64,000 nucleotides of DNA, from contig NZ_OZ244781.1 in NCBI RefSeq assembly GCF_965219595.1, forward strand, positions 682,001 through 746,000. The letters run 5' to 3'. Position numbers and translations under genes: made by a program. How positions within the stretch are numbered: the stretch's first letter is position 1; each line of letters opens with the position of its first letter. Below are positions 19,401 through 25,773 of the stretch, one piece after another. The stretch comes from Poriferisodalis sp022821985. GTDB lineage: Bacteria; Actinomycetota; Acidimicrobiia; Acidimicrobiales; Poriferisodalaceae. The notes beneath the pieces are model-generated. The model ran no database searches. It saw nothing but the letters and a program-made list of their open reading frames with translations, and was not told where the DNA came from.

Positions 19401-20755
19401 AAGGTGACAGTGCCGGTGTTGACCGGGACTGTCACGGTGCGGTCACCGCGTTGGGAGGCGGGGACGAAGTTGCGGCCGCCGTCGGTGGTCTCGTCCACCG
19501 TGACGCTGACCGACTTCTGCGTCGTCGGAGGCGGCATAGACCTTATGGTGAACCGGATCGTGTCGCCCTCGGTGACCTTCTCCTGGGTGGCCGCGATGCT
19601 GATGGTGGGATTGGCCGCGTCGCCGCTGTCCACCTCGAAGATGCCCGACAGGCCGGCATAGACGTTGTTGTTGCCCTTGGGGATGTTGCCCTGGCTGATC
19701 GGGTTCTGGCCCGGGTCGCCGCCGCCCCACCGAGCATGGGTGCCGCTGGTTCCCAGCGCGTTGTTGCCCCGCTTGGTGCCCGCGGTGGCATGGGTGGTGC
19801 CGGTCTGGGTGCCGGTGTTGGGGCCCCGGTTGTTGGTGGAGGCGTTGCCGTTGGCCCGCCGCTGGGCGCCGTGGCTGTTGTCGTCCCAGGTGCCGTCCCA
19901 GAAATCGTTGTAGTCATCGGCGATCTTGGGGCCGTTCAGCCAGTAGATAGGCGTCGAGAACGGCGTGTGGCTCGGCTCGCCGCTCACCATGATGCCCGTG
20001 GCGGTATGCCACGCCGCGCCGACCGTCGGCGTGGAGCCCACCACCCGGAACGTCGACGAGTACTGGCGGATGTCCGCGTGGCCGGTGCTCGCGCCGCTGA
20101 CCCGGTTGCGCACGAACGTGTCGTAGGTGGCGATTGCGCTGGCGGTGCCGTCGCGTTCGTTGTGGGTCTTGAACAGCAGCCGGAACTGCTCGCCGGGGCC
20201 GACGCCGCTGGGCTTCAGCGCCCAGTTGTCAGGCACCACGCTGACGTTCACGATCTGCACAGTGGCTGTGCTGTTGGCGCCCAGCGTGAAACCCGACGGC
20301 GGCGGTGCCAGTGCGATAGTGAACTGCTCGTAGTCCTCGATCTGACTGTCGGCGAGGACGGGGATATTGCAGACATGGGAAGTCCGCCCCGAGGGCACGG
20401 TGCAGGAATGAGGGCCGACGGTGAAATCGTCCCCGGCGGTGGCCGTGCCCGCAGTGGTGTTGATAGTGAACGTCGCCTGCGACGTGGTCGCTGGGCTGAA
20501 GGTCAGCTTGGCGTGTGCCGAATCGCCCTCGGCGGCGTTGTAGCCGTCTCGGTCAAACTGGACGGTGGTAGTGGACTGGGCGCCTGCCTCCGGCGTCGGC
20601 GGGCCGACGAGCACCAACACCGAGGCCGCCACCGCCATCGCCGTCGAACAGAGCAGTGCGCGCCACCATGGGCTGCTCACCCCCCCCCGGTACGACCGCC
20701 GTTCAGTGATCGAGGAGGAATGATTTCTTCCGAGCCGCTTCATGTTCATGTCCAT
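16412..20755 (-). CDS. Large secreted Calx-beta / fibronectin type III repeat protein
   Basis: 1447 residues from ATG 20755, with AAAGG upstream; nearby ATGs at 20749 and 20743 are alternatives. A long basic N-region precedes the membrane segment AMAVAASVLVLVG and an AGAQS cleavage site, so it is exported. Calx-beta-like modules occur near residues 60-150 and 382-475, and as three at the end (about 1107-1446), two of them 333-bp near-identical repeats. A dockerin/EF-hand-like loop DFNSDGTVDALDLDR lies near 808, a His-rich stretch near 870-890 (HTDHTH, SHSHHHN) and an FN3 module near 930-1005. No sortase signal or transmembrane anchor follows. A calcium-dependent adhesive or matrix role is likely by family. 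G9 occurs within the signal-peptide region. Confidence 0.85.
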   Translation of the reverse strand: MDMNMKRLGRNHSSSITERRSYRGGVSSPWWRALLCSTAMAVAASVLVLVGPPTPEAGAQSTTTVQFDRDGYNAAEGDSAHAKLTFSPATTSQATFTINTTAGTATAGDDFTVGPHSCTVPSGRTSHVCNIPVLADSQIEDYEQFTIALAPPPSGFTLGANSTATVQIVNVSVVPDNWALKPSGVGPGEQFRLLFKTHNERDGTASAIATYDTFVRNRVSGASTGHADIRQYSSTFRVVGSTPTVGAAWHTATGIMVSGEPSHTPFSTPIYWLNGPKIADDYNDFWDGTWDDNSHGAQRRANGNASTNNRGPNTGTQTGTTHATAGTKRGNNALGTSGTHARWGGGDPGQNPISQGNIPKGNNNVYAGLSGIFEVDSGDAANPTISIAATQEKVTEGDTIRFTIRSMPPPTTQKSVSVTVDETTDGGRNFVPASQRGDRTVTVPVNTGTVTFTVRTTDNDRSERDGGVTVTVNDGTSYDPHDTLNTASTVIESDEEFNELSAGVALGNGSTGPAHTGARVVFKFDTGEAQARELSGIRTQLAWSGDVISPRSDHRPTKWDQFWYHPDTGRPGGYVRTGLERTIYRNNTGFDTDIYVKNRQEAGGDVDNGWIAMRSIASGKTAPHPDAEWACMAVGSGTCPSAWPGVPAATVVALDNGRVISGEDARFRVSVNPAPGTGETKRVYLRTWYRYLRGGGQDQNEAFRHVDVGSSGTATFAMPTRISRTGPGRTVNVQVQEDIAYNRGGTTHAWVDTTRFNPSSQPCWYGHTHYPASSPYAVRIGPIDVETLKQLARHGVFGARNENEADFNSDGTVDALDLDRSVLPRHYHHYLDVTRHAAMGITDCLTADEIDDLGQRTYRTVWTTCKVDYGHTDHTHGSYTDGRGGSHSHHHNYFPADKFGDGNCAFAGFRSDSQSDSQTDAGFPDPGVLTFSEVTATAMTLSWPERDVDHYLVYWGESGDGANVQEVEVDADTHSYTISGLKPGTVYAVIVYSHDLNEVTTTGYQPTATESPYAGLIADVTEWRNDTRYVSNQDHTDRWDRVLLTLGETVADTSLTKMTAAEAQTYADRGWTRWDSVVTALAEIEAGTTSDPAPPDPVTPDPEPVTPDPDPEISVAGGGGVTEGGDAIFAVTAVPAPSAPLAVNVSVSQSGDFGVSPGTRTVTIPASGSATLTVDTTDDSTDEADGQVTVAVAVGSGYTVSPTAGTATVAVADDDDPPPVIPQISVAGGGGVTEGGDATFTVSAVPAPSAALSVDVSVSQSGDFGVATGSRTVTVGTSGTATLTVATTNDSADEADGQVTVAVAVGSGYTVSQSAGSATVAVSDDDDPPPPPVVNATPSLSISDASAGEGGTLTFTVTLSPASDRYVWVNYYARPAYGAGLSATYADFAQAYGMLTFKPGETSKTITVAAVDDNSPEDDETFTVVLYSAVQAAIADGEGIGTITDND
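16769..17434 (-). repeat. Two tandem 333-bp repeats encoding Calx-beta modules
   Basis: Two units with a period of exactly 333 bp (111 codons) encode modules beginning ISVAGGGGVTEGGDA and ending VAVADDDDPPP or VAVSDDDDPPP. Nucleotide identity is high, implying recent duplication or homogenisation; unit number could vary between strains. Confidence 0.85.
20680..20688 (-). repeat. G9/C9 homopolymer in the signal-peptide coding region
   Basis: Nine C on the plus strand (G on the coding strand) encode Arg-Gly-Gly-Val about 25 codons into the large secreted protein. In this copy the frame is intact. A one-base change would abolish the protein unless translation began at the GTG at 20680, which directly follows the tract. 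Confidence 0.6.
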
Positions 20756-20994
20756 CACGAGAGCCTTTGCACATCGGGCCGACACGCGGGTGAAACCTCA
20801 GATGGGTCACGCGCATCATTAGCGGGATTTCGCCTTCACATCGGCTCATGATTGTTACATGGTCAGACAGCGCGCGACAAGACAAACAGCAGGACAGTCG
20901 TGTCGACGCCTCGGACGCGCGGTTTCGATGAGGTGCGAACCTGCGACAGTGACGCTGCAACTGCGCTGCGGGCCGAGCGGGGCCGCGGCGACGC

Positions 20995-21432
20995 TCAGAT
21001 GCTGCGGCGCAGGCGGATGACTGGAATCTCCCGATCGACCGATGCTTGGTACTCGCCGAATCGGGGCATGGCCTCGCACATCGCGTCGAACGCCTTGGTG
21101 CGCTCGCTGCCCGACAGTTCAGCCGCAGTTGCCGCGAACGACTCGGTGCCGACCTCGACAGTGACCGCCGGGTTGGCGGTGACGTTGTGGTACCACGCCG
21201 GATGGCTGGGGTGGCCGCCGGCCGACGCGAACACGATCCAGTCGCCGTCGAGCTCGTGATAGGTGAGCGGGCTGGTGAGCTGACGCCCGCTGCGAGCGCC
21301 GGTCATGGTCAGCAGCAGCATCGGGTTGCCCTCGAACATGCCGCCGCAGCGCCCCTCGTTCTCACGGAACTCGGCGATGATCCGCTCATTGAACGACAGC
21401 ACCTGGCCGTCCTCCATCCCCTTCATCGACAT
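20995..21432 (-). CDS. F420-dependent nitroreductase/quinone reductase family (Ddn-like)
   Basis: 145 residues from ATG 21432, with GGAGG six bases upstream. LLLTMTGARSGRQLTSPLTY followed by WIVFASAGGHPSHPAWYHNV and VEVGTESF is the signature of the Ddn/AclJ split-barrel family, which in actinobacteria uses deazaflavin F420 to reduce quinones or nitro compounds. AWYHN is the conserved cofactor-pocket stretch. The protein is single-domain and probably membrane-peripheral. The family is characteristic of actinobacteria, supporting the taxonomic guess. The natural substrate is unknown. Confidence 0.88.
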   Translation of the reverse strand: MSMKGMEDGQVLSFNERIIAEFRENEGRCGGMFEGNPMLLLTMTGARSGRQLTSPLTYHELDGDWIVFASAGGHPSHPAWYHNVTANPAVTVEVGTESFAATAAELSGSERTKAFDAMCEAMPRFGEYQASVDREIPVIRLRRSI

Positions 21433-21574
21433 GACACACGCCTCCGCTCGATTCGACCGACAGCCGAACCCTATGGCATCGCAACGACTCGTCCATGGCG
21501 GCAGCCGGGCCCAGCGCGACCTCATGACCAGCACGCTCCTTGCCGCATCCTGACGTGCTGGCTGCGGTCGTCGC

Positions 21575-22864
21575 TCAGGCGGTCAGCAGAGCGGCGGGGA
21601 TCACGCCGATGCCGTCTCGGCGGCGGTAGGCCTCCCTTCCGGTGGTGATGACGGCAGCGTCCAGCAGATCGCTGCCGAGGCGATCGCCCAGCCATCTCAA
21701 GTGCTGAACGTCCCTGTCACGGACAGTGGCGGACAGCTTCACTTCAAGGGCTACGACCCGTCCGTCGCGGCGCTCGACGATGAGGTCGACCTCGTGCTCG
21801 CCGCTGTGAGTGCGCAGATGGGCGACGCGAGCTCTGTTGGCTTGCGCGTACACCCGAACCGACAAGGCAACCAAGGATTCGAACATCGCGCCGAGCAAGG
21901 TCCCGTCGCGGGGAATCGCATGATCGGTTGTGCGACCTTCGAGCAGGCCCGTCTCGTCAAGGCCGAGACATCGCAGCGCCAGGGCAGGATCGGCCAGATG
22001 GTGCTTCGGCGCTGACGCTAGGCGGCGAAGCCGATTGCGGGTCGGCAACCACGCTGGCAGCTCTTCGATCAACCACAGCTGCTCGATCGCCCGCTGGTAG
22101 GCCGTTGCAGTGGGGGGTGACGGCAGTTCGCCCGAACCAGGCGCGGCGGCCCTCCGTACGGCGGCGAACGATGTCGAAGTGGCGGTGGCTGCGGCGTAGG
22201 CGGCAAGCCACCGTCGCAGCGTGGCGCGATCGCGAATGCCAAACCCAGTCTCGCCGAGGTCGTAGTCGACTACCCGGTCGAGATAGCCGTCGAGCAGATC
22301 GGTGCGCAGCGTCCGGCCGAAGGGCCGAATCGCGGGGAAGCCCGAACGTGCGATCTCTGCCGCATAGTCGGTCAGCGTTACCCCTGATGCGCCCGCCAAC
22401 GGCCGCCGCTTGCCCGACAGCAGTTCGGCGAGGTTGACAGTGGGCGCTGTGAGCGCACGCTCGGCGAGTGACAGCGGGTGCATCCTCAGTGTCACGATGC
22501 GACCAGCACCAGAGTGCGTCGGCCGCTCGCTCGGCGCCGCCGAGCCGGTCAGCAGAAAGCTCGATCTTCTGGTCCTGTCGTCGACATGGCGTCGAACAAG
22601 GTCCCACGACGCCGGGTACCGCTGCCACTCGTCGATGAGCACGGGCGGTTCGCCTTCCACCAGTCGCGACGGGTTGCCGAACGTGATCTCCAGCTGCTGC
22701 TCGTCATCGAGTCGATGCACTGTGCGTGCTCGACGGAGCGCTGTTTCGGTCTTGCCGACCGCGCGTGGTCCCTCGAGTGAGATGGCAGGCAGGCCCGACA
22801 GCAGTTCATCGAGTTCCAAGTCGACGATTCGCGGGATGTATGGCTGTTCGCCGACATCGTTCAT
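21575..22864 (-). CDS. AAA ATPase of the DUF4143 family
   Basis: 429 residues. ISLEGPRAVGKTETALRR near residue 30 is the Walker A motif, VLIDEWQRYPASWDLVRR near 77 the Walker B, and FLLTGSA near 107 sensor 1. The C-terminal half has EVDLIVERRDGRVVALEVKLS, the PD-(D/E)XK-like core of DUF4143. These proteins are common in bacteria, often scattered as accessory genes; their function is not settled and a link to toxin-antitoxin or mobile genes has been suggested. ATG 22864 is preferred over TTG 22873 because the promoter just upstream would start transcription near 22869, leaving an almost leaderless message. Confidence 0.85.
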   Translation of the reverse strand: MNDVGEQPYIPRIVDLELDELLSGLPAISLEGPRAVGKTETALRRARTVHRLDDEQQLEITFGNPSRLVEGEPPVLIDEWQRYPASWDLVRRHVDDRTRRSSFLLTGSAAPSERPTHSGAGRIVTLRMHPLSLAERALTAPTVNLAELLSGKRRPLAGASGVTLTDYAAEIARSGFPAIRPFGRTLRTDLLDGYLDRVVDYDLGETGFGIRDRATLRRWLAAYAAATATSTSFAAVRRAAAPGSGELPSPPTATAYQRAIEQLWLIEELPAWLPTRNRLRRLASAPKHHLADPALALRCLGLDETGLLEGRTTDHAIPRDGTLLGAMFESLVALSVRVYAQANRARVAHLRTHSGEHEVDLIVERRDGRVVALEVKLSATVRDRDVQHLRWLGDRLGSDLLDAAVITTGREAYRRRDGIGVIPAALLTA

Positions 22865-22875
22865 GGTCCGCAAGT

Positions 22876-22904
22876 TTATGATCTCGACGGCGAGTATTTG
22901 TCAA
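22876..22904 (-). promoter_or_regulatory. Sigma70-type promoter of the DUF4143 ATPase gene
   Basis: On the minus strand a consensus -35 TTGACA (22899-22904) is separated by 17 bases from TCATAA (22876-22881). The predicted start of transcription is about five bases before the ATG at 22864, implying a nearly leaderless mRNA. Confidence 0.6.
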
Positions 22905-23520
22905 TTTCGACGCTCTGAAGTTTCTTTTTTCGACAGCTTGAACTTGTATGAATCGACGGACACAATGAGACGGGCGCAGAAGTGCCGTCGAGCTGTCGTT
23001 CTCACGAGATCCACCGACTTCCTTACCGAGGCCGACGGCGAGGGCGGGGATCGGCCGTCATGTGCGATTGGGGCAGCCTCAGTTGTGCAGTGTTGCGGCT
23101 GTCTGCGAAAGTGGCCGTGACCGTCCTGCGGGTTTGCTCATGAGATAGCTGCGAGTTTGCACAGTAGCGAACTGCGGAAATGATCAGTAGCGCTAGCCGG
23201 GCATGGAACTCTCCGAACCGTGTTCTTGTTGCACGAACTGCCGGCCTGGTCACGAAACCTCTCGTCCCGCACGACCTCGCGCCCCATCGGCTGCCTGTGG
23301 TCAGACTGACCCCCTCCCTGCCAGCCCTTGCCCTCAATTTACGTCGCATCGCTATCCGCGCTTTTGTCGGTGCCCTACCGGTGAAATTGTCCTCCTAACG
23401 TGCCGCCGCGCGGACACCCCGCTGGCTGGCAGGCTGTCTGGTGTGAGTGTGCGGACGGCTTCCGCTGGGCGCGGCCAGCGGCTCGCAAGGAGCAACCGAG
23501 GTCTGGCCGGTGGGGCCGGG
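22905..23520. other. Long gene-free intergenic region
   Basis: About 600 bases between divergent genes. The first 90 bases are relatively AT-rich with a T6 run; the remainder is of ordinary composition. The frame of the downstream binding protein is open back to 23203 but reads as low-quality, Cys- and Arg-rich sequence, so I do not count it as coding. No RNA gene is apparent. Confidence 0.5.
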
Positions 23521-24636
23521 GTGACGGCGCGGCGACTGCTGCTGCGGGCTGCGGCTGTGCTGATGGGTGTTGCGGTGGCGGCTGTCGGCTGCGCTGGTAC
23601 TGAGAGCGATGAGGATTCGGGTTCGGCTGCGGCGGCATCGAATGCGCGCACGGTCAGCTTGGCGTTCTATGCGCATTACGCGCCTGTCAGCAGCTCGCTG
23701 GACCCACGACCCGGCACTGCGGGCTTCGACCTGCATGCGGGGTACGAAGCCGATCTGCTCGACGCCGTCGAAGCGATGTCGGGCATCGGGGTGACGTTCC
23801 TGCGTCACGGCGTCGACGATTGGGGCGGGATCTGGCTGCTGCCCGCAGCCGAGGGCATCGACATGGCGTGCGGCGGCATCACCATCGACGACGGGCGCAC
23901 CCGCGGCCCCGACGGGGAGGTCGCCGTGCGGTTCACCGACGGCCACATCGAGTTCCGCCAGTCGCTGCTGGTGCGTGCCGCCGACTCGGCTCGGCTGGAC
24001 GCCTACGACGCGCTCGACAGCGACGACAGCGTGGGTGTGCAGACCGCCACAACCGGCGAGTCGCGGCTGCTGCAGCTCATCGGGGTTGCCGACGATGATG
24101 GGCGGCTCACCGAGGGAACGGTGATCGTCATCGAAGCTGAAGGCGGCGGTGCTGACTCGTCGGTCGTAGAGGCAACTGCCGGCAGCGACCTGCGGATCAG
24201 CCCCGGCGGCGCGTCGGCTGAACTTGTCGGCAGAACTCGGCTGATCCCCGCCGATCCTTCCAAGCCCGAGGTGGTGTACCTCGACCGGCTGCAATCAACC
24301 GGCCTCGACACCGCAGACACCTCCGAGTCTCAGCTCGATGCTCTGCGCAACGGCACCGTCGATGCGATCGCGCAGGGCATCGTGGAGACCACGGCCGCCG
24401 CCGCTGCCTACGGCGACGAATTCGCCGTCAGCGTGATCGACGAGCAAGTCGAGACCGGCGGCTGCACCGTCGACGCCGACGACGCCGACCTCGCAGACCG
24501 GATGAACACAGCATTGGAGTGGCTCACCGACCACGGCGAGATCGGCTTCGAAGAATGGGCCGACAACGCCGACGTGTTCATCGAACGCGCCGCCGCATGG
24601 GCCGAATCTGCCCCAGCATCCCCAACCGACGAGTGA
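23521..24636 (+). CDS. Family 3 extracellular solute-binding lipoprotein
   Basis: About 371 residues from GTG 23521; GTG 23443 is an alternative. VTARRLLLRAAAVLMGVAVAAVGC is a lipoprotein signal with Cys at residue 24, followed by an acidic and Ala-rich linker. The body has the periplasmic-binding-protein layout of the polar amino-acid family: AGYEADLLDAVEAMSG near 75, a region with ACGGITIDDGRT near 117 and LDALRNGTVDAIAQGI near 280, where the domain crossover falls. No permease or ATPase is adjacent, so it is an orphan binding protein or a sensor-type receptor. The ligand is unknown. Confidence 0.75.
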   Translation: MTARRLLLRAAAVLMGVAVAAVGCAGTESDEDSGSAAAASNARTVSLAFYAHYAPVSSSLDPRPGTAGFDLHAGYEADLLDAVEAMSGIGVTFLRHGVDDWGGIWLLPAAEGIDMACGGITIDDGRTRGPDGEVAVRFTDGHIEFRQSLLVRAADSARLDAYDALDSDDSVGVQTATTGESRLLQLIGVADDDGRLTEGTVIVIEAEGGGADSSVVEATAGSDLRISPGGASAELVGRTRLIPADPSKPEVVYLDRLQSTGLDTADTSESQLDALRNGTVDAIAQGIVETTAAAAAYGDEFAVSVIDEQVETGGCTVDADDADLADRMNTALEWLTDHGEIGFEEWADNADVFIERAAAWAESAPASPTDE

Positions 24637-24689
24637 TCGGCAGCGTTCATGCGTCCGAGCCGGTCAGCAAATTGCGAAACCGGTCGGGT

Positions 24690-25064
24690 TCAAGCGGTGA
24701 GCTGGTCCAGCTTGCTGGCGATTCCCTCCAAGAGTTCGCGATGGCCGCTCAGCGCTTCGCTCGTGCCACGCTGCGACTCTTCCAGCCGAAGCTGCGATTC
24801 CTCCAGCCGACCGAGCCGCTCATTCGTCTCGACCTGCGACTCTTCCAGCCGACCGAGCCGCTCATTCGTCTCGACCTGCGATTCCTCCAGCCGACCGAGC
24901 CGCTCATTCGTCTCGACCTGCGACTCTTCCAGCCGACCGAGCCGCTCATTCGTCTCGGTCTGCGATTCCTCGATCCGCTGCAGCGACTTTCGATGCACCG
25001 CAAATGTCTCGTCGAGCATCTCGCCGACGGATGGCATTCCCTCCGGCAACGACTCTTCATCCAT
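24690..25064 (-). CDS. Coiled-coil protein made of 14-residue repeats
   Basis: 124 residues from ATG 25064. After a short head (MDEESLPEGMPSVGEML) the protein is almost entirely heptad-repeat coiled coil, with four tandem copies of a 14-residue unit of the type RLEESQVETNERLG, plus flanking partial copies. Each unit is two heptads with Leu at core positions. There is no signal peptide or membrane segment. It is unrecognised; similar short coiled-coil proteins often accompany toxin-antitoxin or chaperone-like genes. It ends about 55 bases from the convergent binding-protein gene. Confidence 0.7.
   Translation of the reverse strand: MDEESLPEGMPSVGEMLDETFAVHRKSLQRIEESQTETNERLGRLEESQVETNERLGRLEESQVETNERLGRLEESQVETNERLGRLEESQLRLEESQRGTSEALSGHRELLEGIASKLDQLTA
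24801..24968 (-). repeat. Four tandem 42-bp repeats
   Basis: Four near-identical 42-base units encode the coiled-coil repeats; differences are a few silent or conservative changes (for example GACTCT/GATTCC). The unit is a multiple of three and of the heptad, so gain or loss of copies changes only coil length. Confidence 0.9.
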
Positions 25065-25158
25065 GAGCCGAGCGTAGCTGCGACCTACGCAACCGATGCA
25101 ACGGATTAACGGCACGCCAAGTTCGGCTCTTCGCGACAGGGGCGAATCAGTCCACGGC

Positions 25159-25773
25159 CTAGCTGGCTGATGCAGCGGCGACCGATAGGCCGAATTCGTT
25201 GCCTGCGTCGATCAGCGCGGCGAAGAGGTACTGGCCGAAAGATCGGTCGCAGAAGATCAGGTAGGAGCGGACCCCGTCACGGTCATGGCGTGCGATGTCG
25301 CACGTGACCAGGGCCGCTGAGGCCGAGACCACGGCACCGTCGGGCGTCATATGGTCGCTCCAGTCGAGGCCGCACACCTTCTCGAGCATGCGCGCAGCGC
25401 TGCTGCCGGTCACCCGGAACATCGCGCGACCATGGGTCCAGTCCAGCGCGGAGCAGAACTCCTGCTCATCGAGCCCGTCGAGGCCGGCGACTGCCGCGGC
25501 CACTTCAGAAGCAGTGCCCAAGACGATCCACTCACCAGGACGGGAACCCAGCACGAGTGCCCCGTCGGGTGCTACCCGCGAGGCTCCGAACGGCGCGCCG
25601 AGCAGATCGGCCGTGGGCCCGTCGGTGCCGGCGCGTACGAGCCACTTGGTGACGGCGCTCTCATCGGACAGCGTCAGATCACCGGCTCGCGAAGCCGGAT
25701 AGCTCTGTACGACCGGACTCTCGAACGCCGGGCTCTGGGGCGCCGAATCTTGGGGCAATGCCGTCTCAGCCAC
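25159..25773 (-). CDS. soxG: Sarcosine oxidase gamma subunit
   Basis: 204 residues starting at GTG 25773, eight bases inside the end of soxA, so translation is coupled. WIVLGTASEVAAAVAGL, SALDWTHGRAMFRVTGSSAARMLEKVCGLDW and a final FGQYLFAALIDAG match the SoxG fold, which resembles the C-terminal aminomethyltransferase-like part of SoxA. In the heterotetramer SoxG forms part of the chamber that takes the methylene group to tetrahydrofolate. It is the last gene of soxBDAG. The N-terminal 25 residues are divergent and Ser/Pro-rich. Confidence 0.9.
   Translation of the reverse strand: MAETALPQDSAPQSPAFESPVVQSYPASRAGDLTLSDESAVTKWLVRAGTDGPTADLLGAPFGASRVAPDGALVLGSRPGEWIVLGTASEVAAAVAGLDGLDEQEFCSALDWTHGRAMFRVTGSSAARMLEKVCGLDWSDHMTPDGAVVSASAALVTCDIARHDRDGVRSYLIFCDRSFGQYLFAALIDAGNEFGLSVAAASAS

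Noticed and set aside
24801..24968. CRISPR-like array
   Set aside because: The repeats are contiguous 42-bp coding units without spacers.
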